A DNA stretch of 64,000 nt. It comes from Trichococcus sp. K1Tr. Its GTDB lineage: Bacteria > Bacillota > Bacilli > Lactobacillales > Aerococcaceae. The notes beneath the pieces are model-generated. The model saw nothing but the letters and a program-made list of their open reading frames with translations. It was not told the DNA's origin and searched no databases. Below, in pieces: positions 25,553 to 33,814 of the stretch; position 1 is the first letter of the stretch; every line of letters starts with the position of its first letter. Position numbers and translations under genes: made by a program. The DNA lies in assembly GCF_028309625.1 (NCBI RefSeq), contig NZ_JAQMHR010000003.1, positions 186,001 to 250,000 on the forward strand, read 5' to 3'.

Positions 25553-26164
25553 ATGACAGAAATAACGATGGCGAAAATGAGCCAATTATCGGAAACACAA
25601 AAAGAGGAAGTCAGAAAAATTTTCGTCACCAGCTACTACAAGGACATGAAGACGCTGCATCGCGATACCGAGCGCCTATTGGGAGGATTCCGCAGACTGC
25701 TGCAGGAGGACCTGATCCGTGTTGCAATGGACGGCGATCGCCCGGTCGCGATGGTGGGCTGTTCGACCAACCAGCGCCGTGCCATGGAAGTGAACAAAGA
25801 GGATTTCCTAGCCAATTTCGGATTTATCTGGGGAAATATCGGGTATTTCAGCTTCCATAAAGAATACGGAAATCCCTTACCAATCGATGATGAGACGCTC
25901 TATTTTGAGTGCGTGGCGACCAATGAAGCCGATCGTCGCCAGGGGGTTGCCGGCCAGATGCTGCTCAAACTGATCGAAACGGAACCTTACCAAACTTTCG
26001 CCTTGGATGTCGTCGACAGCAACGGACGGGCCCAGAGCGTTTATGAACGGATCGGTTTCCGCGAAATGCATCGGAAAAAATCCTTGATCGGAAAAATATT
26101 CATGGACTATTCGGAAAGCATTTGGATGAGCCGCCCGAAGCATTTGCCGAATCCATCGGAATGA
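25553..26164 (+). CDS. GNAT-family N-acetyltransferase
   Basis: A 203-residue GNAT protein. The acetyl-CoA binding region is ECVATNEADRRQGVAGQML near residue 122, with NGRAQSVYERIGFREM following. Substrate unknown. It lies 48 bp after the hydrolase gene and before the argS T-box region, and has a GAAGGGAAG ribosome binding site at 25538-25546. Confidence 0.85.
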   Translation: MTEITMAKMSQLSETQKEEVRKIFVTSYYKDMKTLHRDTERLLGGFRRLLQEDLIRVAMDGDRPVAMVGCSTNQRRAMEVNKEDFLANFGFIWGNIGYFSFHKEYGNPLPIDDETLYFECVATNEADRRQGVAGQMLLKLIETEPYQTFALDVVDSNGRAQSVYERIGFREMHRKKSLIGKIFMDYSESIWMSRPKHLPNPSE

Positions 26165-26184
26165 TGGGGAAGTCAAAAATCAAT

Positions 26185-26213
26185 TAGACAAACAGGGCCG
26201 GCTTTGATATAGT
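26185..26213 (+). promoter_or_regulatory. Sigma-A promoter for the argS T-box transcript
   Basis: TAGACA (26185-26190) and TATAGT (26208-26213) are separated by 17 bp. The expected transcript start near 26220 lies just before the T-box Stem I. Confidence 0.8.
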
Positions 26214-26219
26214 ATTACA

Positions 26220-26528
26220 GATAGTAATCACATTCATTGATGAAGAAAGTACTTCGAACAATGTTCACAGCGAGCGGGGTAGGTGGAAGCCCGCAACGGA
26301 GTGAAGAAGGAAACGCACTTCAGAGAAAATGACTTGAAAACAAGCGTAATCCCGCTGTTCATCGGACAGCTCGGAAAGAACGTTTGTGAGTAGCGTCATT
26401 CGGTTTAGCCCCGTTAGCGGTTCAAAAGGATAAACTAATCAGAGCCCATCTGTGTTGCTTTATCGAATTAGAGTGGTACCACGGATGTTCGTCTCTATTT
26501 TGCCAGGGCAGAATAGGGGCTTTTTTTA
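26220..26528 (+). ncRNA. T-box riboswitch for arginine (tRNA-Arg sensing) controlling argS
   Basis: The leader carries the T-box sequence AGAGTGGTACCACGG (26470-26484) and a terminator (26491-26503 with 26508-26520, then T7). Stem I pairs TGAAG (26241) with CTTCA (26318). Its specifier loop has AGTA on the left and GAA on the right, and the codon CGC (26314-26316, Arg) lies just before the lower helix, where specifiers normally sit. Uncharged tRNA-Arg would pair with CGC and the UGGU bulge, prevent termination and turn on argS. The specifier reading is mine by eye; the T-box itself is secure. Confidence 0.93.
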
Positions 26529-26621
26529 TCGTTATCGCGCATTTGCGGTACCTACGAAAAGACAAGTGATCCATTCATCATGAGGATCGGCAGAGGCATA
26601 TAATAAAGGAGCAGAAAAAAT

Positions 26622-28319
26622 ATGGATTATAAAAAGATTGTTGCTGAAGAGATTCAAAAGCTGGTACCGGAGCATTTAACCTACGACCAAGTGTACCAAT
26701 TGCTGGAAGTACCTAAATATACAGAGCACGGGGACGTAGCGTTTCCGGCATTCGCACTGGCGAAAGCATTGCGCAAAGCGCCGCAAGCCATCGCCGGAGA
26801 TTTGGCGGCACAACTGAACCATCCTTACATTGAAAAGGTGGAAGCGGTGGGCCCGTACGTCAATCTGTTCCTTGAAAAAGCAGCGGTAACGAATGCGGTC
26901 CTGCATGAAATTGCTGCCGAGAAGCAAGCATTCGGAACAGCCGATATCGGAAAAGGCGGCAACGTGCCGATCGATATGTCCTCGCCGAATATCGCGAAAC
27001 CGATTTCGATGGGTCATTTGCGCTCCACGGTAATCGGAAATTCTTTAGCCAATATCATGAAGAAAGTCGGCTTCAACCCGATCAAAATAAACCACTTGGG
27101 TGACTGGGGAACCCAATTCGGCAAGCTGATCGTGGCCTACAAATTGTGGGGCAACGAAGAAAAAGTCAAAGCTGAACCGATCAATGAATTGTTGACTCTG
27201 TATGTCCGTTTCCACACGGAAGCAGAATCAGACGATACCATGAACGACGAAGCCCGCGCTTGGTTCAAGAAATTGGAAGATGGCGATGCAGAAGCTTTGC
27301 ATCTTTGGGAGTGGTTCCGTTCCGAATCGCTGCAGGAATTCATGAAAATCTACGATATGTTGGGGATCACTTTCGATTCCTTCAACGGCGAAGCTTTCTA
27401 CAATGATAAGATGGATGAAGTCGTTGAACTGTTGGACAAAGCCGGCATCCTGACACAGGACCGCGGCGCAACCATCGTCGATTTGGAAAAATACAATCTG
27501 AATCCGGCCTTGATCAAAAAATCGGATGGCGCAACACTGTACATCACCCGCGACTTGGCTGCGGCGATCTACCGCAAACGCAACTATGATTTTGCGATGT
27601 CTCTGTATGCAGTCGGCAATGAACAAAGCAACCACTTCAAACAACTGAAAGCTGTTCTGAAAGAGCTCGGCTACGATTGGGCAGAAAACATGCACCATAT
27701 CCCGTTCGGCCTGATCACACAAGGCGGCAAGAAACTGTCGACGCGTCAAGGGAAAGTCATTCTGCTGGAGGAAGTCCTGAACGAAGCGACTGAGCTTTCT
27801 TTGAAACAGATCAACGAGAAGAATCCAACATTGGAAGACAAAGAAGCAGTCGCCAAAGCAGTCGGCGTCGGCGCCGTCGTTTTCCATGACCTGAAAAATG
27901 ACCGTCTGAACAATTTCGACTTCGATTTGGAGGAAGTCGTGCAATTCGAAGGCGAAACAGGCCCTTATGTCCAATATACAAATGCACGCGGCTTGAGCAT
28001 CCTGCGCAAAGCAGCAGTCGAATTGGACACGACTGAAGCGGCTGATCTGGGCTTGGATGACGCTTACGCATGGGAAGTCGTAAAACTGTTGAACAGTTTC
28101 CCTGAAATCATCCAACAAGCTTACGAAAAATTCGAGCCATCCGTGATTGCAAAATACACGATCCACTTGTCCCAGGCATTCAATAAATACTACGGCAACA
28201 CAAAAGTACTGGTAGAAGACGACAAACGCAACGCCCGTCTGGCGCTTGTCCAATCCGTAGCCACAGTCCTGCAAGAAGGCCTAAGACTCCTAGGAGTCCA
28301 ATCCCCAGAAAAAATGTAG
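26622..28319 (+). CDS. argS: Arginyl-tRNA synthetase
   Basis: A 565-residue class I aminoacyl-tRNA synthetase that attaches arginine to tRNA-Arg. The N-terminal Add1 domain is present (residues 1-100), and the HIGH motif appears in [18 protein letters not shown] near residue 125. [12 protein letters not shown] follows. The KMSKS equivalent is LSTRQGKVI near residue 375, and the helical anticodon domain ends the protein. AAAGGAGCAG precedes the ATG. Expression is governed by the T-box leader with an Arg specifier. Confidence 0.97.
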   Translation: MDYKKIVAEEIQKLVPEHLTYDQVYQLLEVPKYTEHGDVAFPAFALAKALRKAPQAIAGDLAAQLNHPYIEKVEAVGPYVNLFLEKAAVTNAVLHEIAAEKQAFGTADIGKGGNVPIDMSSPNIAKPISMGHLRSTVIGNSLANIMKKVGFNPIKINHLGDWGTQFGKLIVAYKLWGNEEKVKAEPINELLTLYVRFHTEAESDDTMNDEARAWFKKLEDGDAEALHLWEWFRSESLQEFMKIYDMLGITFDSFNGEAFYNDKMDEVVELLDKAGILTQDRGATIVDLEKYNLNPALIKKSDGATLYITRDLAAAIYRKRNYDFAMSLYAVGNEQSNHFKQLKAVLKELGYDWAENMHHIPFGLITQGGKKLSTRQGKVILLEEVLNEATELSLKQINEKNPTLEDKEAVAKAVGVGAVVFHDLKNDRLNNFDFDLEEVVQFEGETGPYVQYTNARGLSILRKAAVELDTTEAADLGLDDAYAWEVVKLLNSFPEIIQQAYEKFEPSVIAKYTIHLSQAFNKYYGNTKVLVEDDKRNARLALVQSVATVLQEGLRLLGVQSPEKM

Positions 28320-28326
28320 AGCGAGA

Positions 28327-28430
28327 TGAATCCCGCTCTAGGAATCGAGCACTAACGAAATTTAGGAACAGCCAGCCCGGTTTTGGCTGGATGGGCCTAA
28401 ATAGCGTTAGGCGGAGATTACTGGGATTCA
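28327..28430. repeat. Structured intergenic element predicted to form a three-way junction
   Basis: TGAATCCC (28327-28334) pairs with GGGATTCA (28423-28430). Inside are a small hairpin (GCTC 28335 with GAGC 28347) and a long one (28352-28410) made of CTAACG/CGTTAG, ATTTAGG/CCTAAAT and CCAGCC/GGCTGG separated by short internal loops. The element lies just after argS and before the terminator at 28469. It matches no RNA family I recognise; it may be a repeated intergenic element or a small RNA. Confidence 0.6.
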
Positions 28431-28468
28431 GAACGCGTTTGCGTAGGATACGATAAAAACCAAAACCG

Positions 28469-28500
28469 CCTAAAATTATGTATATAGTTTTAGGTTTTTT
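28469..28500 (+). terminator. Terminator between argS and the ClC gene
   Basis: CCTAAAA (28469-28475) pairs with TTTTAGG (28488-28494) and is followed by T6. It ends 42 bp before the ClC gene and closes the argS transcript including the structured element. Confidence 0.8.
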
Positions 28501-28541
28501 GATTTTCATGGAACAAAAACAACAGAAAGAAGGGATAATCT

Positions 28542-30092
28542 TTGGATATTTACAGGAAGCTCATGGCTGATGAGCGCATCGTTTACCTTGCGAAAGGAAC
28601 ACTTGTGGGTTTATCAGCCGGCTTCATTGTCAGCCTTTTCAGATTAGGCATTGAATTCATATTGGAGACAGTGATCGAAAGCTATCATTACATGCAAGAA
28701 CAGCCAATCTGGCTCATCCCTTGGGTGATTTTTTCAGTTGCAGCCGCGCTCGTCGTCGGAAAACTTGTCAAAAGCGAACCCAACATCAAGGGCAGCGGCA
28801 TTCCGCAAGTGGAAGGGCAAGTCCAAGGAATCATCAGCCTTAACTGGTGGCCCGTGCTGTGGAAAAAATTCATCGGAGGTCTGCTGGCGATCGGATCGGG
28901 CCTCTTCTTAGGAAGAGAGGGTCCTTCCATCCAATTGGGATCCGCCGTGGGACAAGGCATCAGCAGTCTCACAAAAGGGGATGACGTCGAAGAGAAGATT
29001 TTGCTTTCGAGCGGCGCCGGCGCCGGTTTGGCGGCAGCTTTCAATGCTCCTTTGGCAGGCTTGATGTTTGTCCTCGAGGAAGTCCATCATAATTTTTCCC
29101 CTTTGCTTGCCATCACGACCTTCTCCTCCGCGCTTGTGGCAAATTTCGTGTCCTTGAACATCTTCGGTTTGACTCCGGCGTTGGACATCGGCATGATGAA
29201 CACGATTCCAATCGCCTACTACGGTTTGGTTATTGGCCTGGGCGTCTTTCTGGGATTGAATGGCTGGCTCTACACCAAAGTAGTCTTGTCATTGCCTAAA
29301 CTGTATGGCAGGCTGACTTTCATCCCGGCTCGGTATAACGCAATCTTGCCATTCATTCTGGTCATCCCGATCGGCTATTTTCTTCCCCAGGTCATCGGGG
29401 GAGGCAGCGAGCTGATCCTGCATTTGAGCAATTGGCAGCTCTCCTTGGGGATGTTGATTGGTTTGTGGGTTTTGCGCTTTGTATTTTCGATGATCTCTTA
29501 CGGCGCGAATGTTCCCGGCGGCATTTTTCTGCCGATCTTATCATTGGGGGCAATCTTGGGAGCCATTTACGGAAAAGCGGCTTTGGCTCTGCTTTCGTTC
29601 GATCCGCAATATTTGCCGCATTTCATCATTTTTGCGATGGCGGGTTATTTCACTGCCATCGGAAAAGCACCTTTGACCGCCATCATTTTGGTGACGGAGA
29701 TGGTCGGCGGGATGAATCAGTTGATGCCGCTTGCCATTTGTTCATTCAGTGCCTTTGTCACGGCCGATCTGTTGGGCGTGGATCCCATCTATGAAAGCCT
29801 ATTGGAAAGGCTCATTGCTTCGCATGACAGCAAGCGCAACGGGAAAAAATATCTGTTTGATCTACCGGTCAGAGCCGAAAGTCATTTTTCCGGCCAAGAG
29901 ATCCGTGATGTCCGATGGCCTGAGGACGTGTTGGTGACATCGATCAGAAGAGGCCAACAGAATGTTGTGGCAACAGGGAAAACAATTATGCAGACGGGCG
30001 ATGTGTTGCATGTCTTGACGGATCTGGGTTTGGCGAAAACCGTTCAGGAAGAACTGAAGCAATTGGAAAAGAGGCGACTTTTCGACACTTGA
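28542..30092 (+). CDS. ClC-family chloride transporter with TrkA-C domain
   Basis: A 516-residue protein with the ClC membrane core (about residues 15-410) and a C-terminal RCK/TrkA-C-like domain (about 435-510). Signature motifs are GSGIPQVEG, GREGPSIQLG with the gating glutamate, and GGIFLPILSLGA. These point to a chloride/proton exchanger or channel, not the fluoride-specific ClC-F group, which lacks the first motif. The best start is TTG 28542 after AGAAGGG; ATG 28563 after AGGAAG is also possible. The strong terminator just upstream implies its own promoter. Confidence 0.88.
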   Translation: MDIYRKLMADERIVYLAKGTLVGLSAGFIVSLFRLGIEFILETVIESYHYMQEQPIWLIPWVIFSVAAALVVGKLVKSEPNIKGSGIPQVEGQVQGIISLNWWPVLWKKFIGGLLAIGSGLFLGREGPSIQLGSAVGQGISSLTKGDDVEEKILLSSGAGAGLAAAFNAPLAGLMFVLEEVHHNFSPLLAITTFSSALVANFVSLNIFGLTPALDIGMMNTIPIAYYGLVIGLGVFLGLNGWLYTKVVLSLPKLYGRLTFIPARYNAILPFILVIPIGYFLPQVIGGGSELILHLSNWQLSLGMLIGLWVLRFVFSMISYGANVPGGIFLPILSLGAILGAIYGKAALALLSFDPQYLPHFIIFAMAGYFTAIGKAPLTAIILVTEMVGGMNQLMPLAICSFSAFVTADLLGVDPIYESLLERLIASHDSKRNGKKYLFDLPVRAESHFSGQEIRDVRWPEDVLVTSIRRGQQNVVATGKTIMQTGDVLHVLTDLGLAKTVQEELKQLEKRRLFDT

Positions 30093-30189
30093 GGCATCAA
30101 GTGGGTTTTTTTCTGAAAAATATGCTATCCTTATATTGAAGTTTTCAAAGTCGGTGCATCGCAAGCCTTGTTAAAGGGGGTTTTGTAAA

Positions 30190-30660
30190 ATGGGAAGAAT
30201 TTCAGCCATCACATTGACCAATCAACCGGAGCAGCGCATCATTTCCATCAAAACGGAAACGACGCTGAAAAATATGCAGACGAAGATAGAGGACTGCCGC
30301 GAAAAAATCCTGACCTATCTGAATTTGTTGGAAGAACTGCCAGCTGGGCCCTGTTTCACGATCTATTACTCATTCACGAAGCAAAACGTCGAAATCGAAG
30401 TCGGCTATCCGATCGCAAAAATGTTGCCTCCGCAGGATGATATCCGCATGTCCATCATTCCGGCAGGGAAACGGGTATCCTGTCTGAACATCGGCCCTTA
30501 TAATGAAATTCCCAAGATTTACCAGGAAATGGACCAGTGGTTAGCCGTCCATGATTTCGAAACGAACGGCATCTCCTATGAAACCTACTACAACGGCGAA
30601 GGCTTCGCGCCGCAGGAATACTTGACCAAAATCGAATTGCCCATCCAAGAGGCAGATTAA
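30190..30660 (+). CDS. GyrI-like / AraC effector-binding-domain protein
   Basis: A 156-residue GyrI-like domain protein and clear paralogue of the gene at 7091. Both share the pattern IPAGK-VSC---GPY-E-P--Y-E, the sequence YYN and the ending LTKI. It probably binds a hydrophobic or cationic small molecule. It lies 72 bp upstream of a MATE exporter gene, so a drug-sensing or drug-sequestering role next to the exporter is plausible but unproven. It has an AAAGGGGG ribosome binding site. Confidence 0.8.
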   Translation: MGRISAITLTNQPEQRIISIKTETTLKNMQTKIEDCREKILTYLNLLEELPAGPCFTIYYSFTKQNVEIEVGYPIAKMLPPQDDIRMSIIPAGKRVSCLNIGPYNEIPKIYQEMDQWLAVHDFETNGISYETYYNGEGFAPQEYLTKIELPIQEAD

Positions 30661-30680
30661 AAATAAAAATTATAGTTACA

Positions 30681-30717
30681 AAAAAGCGAGCCGTCGAATA
30701 GACGGCTCCACTTTTTT
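30681..30717. terminator. Terminator or attenuator directly before the MATE gene
   Basis: GAGCCGTC (30688-30695) pairs with GACGGCTC (30701-30708); A and T runs extend the stem and the 3' side ends in T6 at 30717. The MATE start codon is at 30732, so transcripts from the GyrI-like gene must pass this hairpin to reach it. Confidence 0.85.
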
Positions 30718-30731
30718 GGGAAGGAAAAAAT

Positions 30732-32135
30732 ATGCAACAAAACAAACAGCCAGCGATGGCGGAAAACAAGATGGGTGTCATGCCCGTCAACAAATTACTG
30801 ATCTCCATGTCCGTACCAATGATGATCTCCATGGTGGTGCAGGCTTTATATAATGTCGTGGACAGCATCTTTGTGGCCCAAATCAGTGAAAAAGCCCTTA
30901 CGGCCGTATCCTTAGCCTTCCCGGTGCAGAACTTGATGATCGCTTTGGCGGTCGGGACCGGGGTCGGGATCAATGCCTTGGTTTCCAGACGTCTAGGCGA
31001 AAAAAATTATGAGGCCGCAAACAGCACTGCCGATAACGGCATCTTTCTGAATGCCATGCATTTCCTGCTGTTTTTGGCGTTGGGCCTGTTCTTCATCCCG
31101 CTTTATTTCTCCTTCCAGACGAAGGATGCAGAAATCATCGCCTACGGGATCGATTATCTGCAAGTCATCTGTGTCTTCTCGATCGGAATATTTATGCAGG
31201 TCAGCATGGAACGCTTGCTGCAGTCCACAGGCAGAACTTTGTTCACGATGACGACCCAAGCGACAGGTGCCATCCTGAACATCATATTAGATCCAATCTT
31301 CATCTTCGGCTGGTTCGGCGTTCCGGCAATGGGGACAAAGGGCGCTGCGATTGCAACCGTGATCGGACAGATAGCCGCGGCTTCCTTGGCGTTCTTTTTC
31401 AACGTCCGTTTCAATAAGGAAATCACTTTATCGTTTAAAGGGTTCCGCCCGGATATGCAAACGATCAAAAAAATTTATTCGATCGGCGGCCCTTCGATTC
31501 TGATGCAAGCTGTCGGTTCCTTCCTGAACTTGAGCCTGAACAACATTCTGATCCGTTTCACACCGACTGCGACCGCTGTTTTCGGTGTCTACTTCAAGCT
31601 TCAGAGCTTCATATTCATGCCGGTTTTCGGCCTGAACAACGGAATGGTTCCGATCATCGCCTATAACTACGGTGCCGACCAAAAAGAACGAATCAAGGAG
31701 ACCATCAGCTTGTCGAAAAGATATGCGATGGCGATCATGTTCATCGGCGCCGCCATTTTCTTGCTGATTCCCGGCACGCTTCTGCAATTGTTCAATGCAT
31801 CCGATGAAATGCTGGAAATCGGGATACCGGCTTTACGGATCATCAGTCTCTGCTATGTTTCTGCAGGCTACAACATCGTTTCCGGTTCCGTATTCCAAGC
31901 CTTCGGAAAAGGCGGCCTGAGTCTATGGGTCTCCATGATCCGCCAAGTCGTGGTGCTGCTGCCGGCAGCCTACCTGCTTTCTTTGTTTGGGGATGTTTCG
32001 TTTGTCTGGTGGGCGTTTCCGATTGCGGAAGTCTTTGCGCTGGTCATGAGCATCTATTTCAACAAAAAAATCGACAGAGAAGTCATCGCGAACATCTATC
32101 CGCATACAATTGGGGATGCTATCCCAGAAAAGTAA
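30732..32135 (+). CDS. MATE-family multidrug/sodium exporter
   Basis: A 467-residue, 12-helix MATE protein. Motifs include VSVPMMISMVVQALYNVVDSI at the first helix, SLAFPVQNLMIALAVGTGVG, and a mirrored second half (GPSILMQAVGSFLNLSLNNIL). It should export cationic drugs or metabolites in exchange for Na+ or H+. The ribosome binding site GGGAAGG lies within 15 bp of the T run of an intrinsic terminator, so expression depends on read-through, regulated antitermination, or a promoter overlapping the hairpin. Confidence 0.92.
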   Translation: MQQNKQPAMAENKMGVMPVNKLLISMSVPMMISMVVQALYNVVDSIFVAQISEKALTAVSLAFPVQNLMIALAVGTGVGINALVSRRLGEKNYEAANSTADNGIFLNAMHFLLFLALGLFFIPLYFSFQTKDAEIIAYGIDYLQVICVFSIGIFMQVSMERLLQSTGRTLFTMTTQATGAILNIILDPIFIFGWFGVPAMGTKGAAIATVIGQIAAASLAFFFNVRFNKEITLSFKGFRPDMQTIKKIYSIGGPSILMQAVGSFLNLSLNNILIRFTPTATAVFGVYFKLQSFIFMPVFGLNNGMVPIIAYNYGADQKERIKETISLSKRYAMAIMFIGAAIFLLIPGTLLQLFNASDEMLEIGIPALRIISLCYVSAGYNIVSGSVFQAFGKGGLSLWVSMIRQVVVLLPAAYLLSLFGDVSFVWWAFPIAEVFALVMSIYFNKKIDREVIANIYPHTIGDAIPEK

Positions 32136-32147
32136 GAAAAATGAAGT

Positions 32148-32185
32148 CTTGCAGAGCCGAAAGGTTTCTGCCGGGCTTTTTTTAA
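32148..32185 (+). terminator. Probable terminator after the MATE gene
   Basis: A GCAGA/TCTGC-based hairpin with an inner CC/GG pair is followed by CGGGC and T7. The stem is imperfect. Confidence 0.55.
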
Positions 32186-32301
32186 TGGGTTATCAGGGTA
32201 GCGTATAATTTTCGGATAAGTGTCCGGCTTTACTTTTATTCTTGAGAATCCTAAAATGGAAGAGACAGAAGGATGTTTGACACCAGGACGGAGGGGTTTC
32301 A

Positions 32302-32940
32302 GTGAAGATCGGAATCATCGGAGCGACAGGCAGACAGGGCAGGTTGATTTTGGAAGAAGCGCATGCTCGGGGACACGAGGTGACGGCCATCATCCGGAAT
32401 CCCGCCAAGCTCGCAGACAAAGAAGTAGCCATCATCGAGCGGGACATTTTCGACGTGCAGTTGGAGGATCTGAAAGGGTTCGATGTGATTGTGGATGCGT
32501 TCAATGCACCTGCAGGAATGGAGGAGGAGCATGTGACCTCGCTGCAGTCCTTGATCGATGAACTGGAGCATCTTCCGCAAACGCGCTTGATCGTTGTAGG
32601 CGGAGCCGGCAGCCTTTATGCGGATCCCGGAAAAACAATCCGGGTTATGGAAACGGCCAATTTTCCCGAAGCTTTCAAACCGACTGCCACGAACATGGCC
32701 AAGGCCCTCAGCATACTGAAGGAAAGCAAAGCCAATTGGACTTATCTTTCGCCATCCGCTTATTTTGACCCGAACGGCAATCGGACCGGAAAATACGCCG
32801 AAGGGGCAGAAACGCTGTTGCTGAACAGCGAGGGTGAAAGTTACATCAGTTACGCGGATTACGCGATTGCACTGGTGGACGAGATTGAAAGGCAAAGACA
32901 TCTGAGACAACGCTACACAGTCGTCGGTGAACGGCAGTAA
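32302..32940 (+). CDS. NAD(P)-binding Rossmann protein (atypical SDR, NmrA-like)
   Basis: A 212-residue atypical short-chain dehydrogenase-like protein. It has the glycine-rich motif GIIGATGRQGRLILEEA, DVIVDAFNAP, and LIVVGGAGSLYADPG. It resembles the YwnB/YesF group of NAD(P)H-binding proteins, which often lack the catalytic Tyr and act in redox or regulation. The GTG start at 32302 is supported by GGACGGAGGGG. It may be co-transcribed with the methyltransferase gene 46 bp downstream. Confidence 0.85.
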   Translation: MKIGIIGATGRQGRLILEEAHARGHEVTAIIRNPAKLADKEVAIIERDIFDVQLEDLKGFDVIVDAFNAPAGMEEEHVTSLQSLIDELEHLPQTRLIVVGGAGSLYADPGKTIRVMETANFPEAFKPTATNMAKALSILKESKANWTYLSPSAYFDPNGNRTGKYAEGAETLLLNSEGESYISYADYAIALVDEIERQRHLRQRYTVVGERQ

Positions 32941-32986
32941 GTTCTTGCGCTGACAGGCACGACAACGCAGATCAGGAGGAGAATTC

Positions 32987-33733
32987 ATGGAAACATTGGA
33001 TTTGATCATCGATTTTCATAAAAGCAACCCGCGCCAAGGTCCCGGCAGCCAACAGAGCACCATCAAAGCGCTGCAGTTTCTGCCGCAATTGACCCCGCAA
33101 GCGCAACTGCTGGATGTAGGCTGCGGAACCGGCGCGCAGACGATGGTGCTGAGCGAACAAACGCCGGCCCACATCACAGCGGTCGATAGCAGCAAAGAAT
33201 TTTTGAGCATACTGAAGCACAAAGCCCTGCAGCAAGGCATCACGAACCGCTTGACGGTCAAGGAAATGGATATGGAGCAGCTTGCCTTTGCTCCGGAATC
33301 GTTGGACGTCATCTGGGCGGAAGGCGCCATTTACAACATCGGCTTTTCCAGAGGCATCCGTGAGTGGAGACCATTGTTGAAAAAGGACGGTTACTTGGTT
33401 GTTTCCGAAATTTCCTGGTTGACTCCGCAACGTCCGCAGATTGTGGACAAATATTGGACCGAAGTTTACCCGGAAATGGGGACGATTGCTGAAAAGACCG
33501 CCCAGATCGAGGAGGCCGGCTACATCCCGGTGGCGCATTTTGTCTTGCCCGAATCGGACTGGACGAGTCATTACTATCATTACTATGAAACCAATGAAGC
33601 GGCATTCCTGGAAAGGCACGGCCATAGCGAGGACGCAAAAGCTTTGGTGGAGGAAAACCATCAGGAAATGAAGAATTTCGAAAAATACAGTGCGTACTAC
33701 AATTATGTTTTCTACATCATGCAGAAACGTTGA
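32987..33733 (+). CDS. Class I SAM-dependent methyltransferase
   Basis: A 248-residue methyltransferase with SAM-binding motif LLDVGCGTGAQTMVL near residue 37, an acidic loop (ITAVDSSKEFL), and VIWAEGAIYNIGF. Substrate unknown; related proteins modify small molecules. CAGGAGGAG precedes ATG 32987. A 19-bp stem terminator follows immediately. Confidence 0.88.
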   Translation: METLDLIIDFHKSNPRQGPGSQQSTIKALQFLPQLTPQAQLLDVGCGTGAQTMVLSEQTPAHITAVDSSKEFLSILKHKALQQGITNRLTVKEMDMEQLAFAPESLDVIWAEGAIYNIGFSRGIREWRPLLKKDGYLVVSEISWLTPQRPQIVDKYWTEVYPEMGTIAEKTAQIEEAGYIPVAHFVLPESDWTSHYYHYYETNEAAFLERHGHSEDAKALVEENHQEMKNFEKYSAYYNYVFYIMQKR

Positions 33734-33743
33734 AAAAACTGGA

Positions 33744-33790
33744 AAATAGAGGCGCCCTGTCCGTTGAATGGACAGGGCGCCTCTATTTTT
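33744..33790. terminator. Very strong bidirectional terminator
   Basis: A perfect 19-bp stem (33744-33762 with 33770-33788) closes a 7-nt loop and is flanked by A and T runs. It serves the methyltransferase gene and the convergent antiporter gene. Confidence 0.96.
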
Positions 33791-33814
33791 AATAGGATAC
33801 ATTCTATTTTACAA

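Noticed and set aside
28542-30092. Fluoride-specific ClC exporter
   Set aside because: It keeps GSGIP and GREGP, typical of chloride ClC proteins, and has no fluoride riboswitch in its leader.
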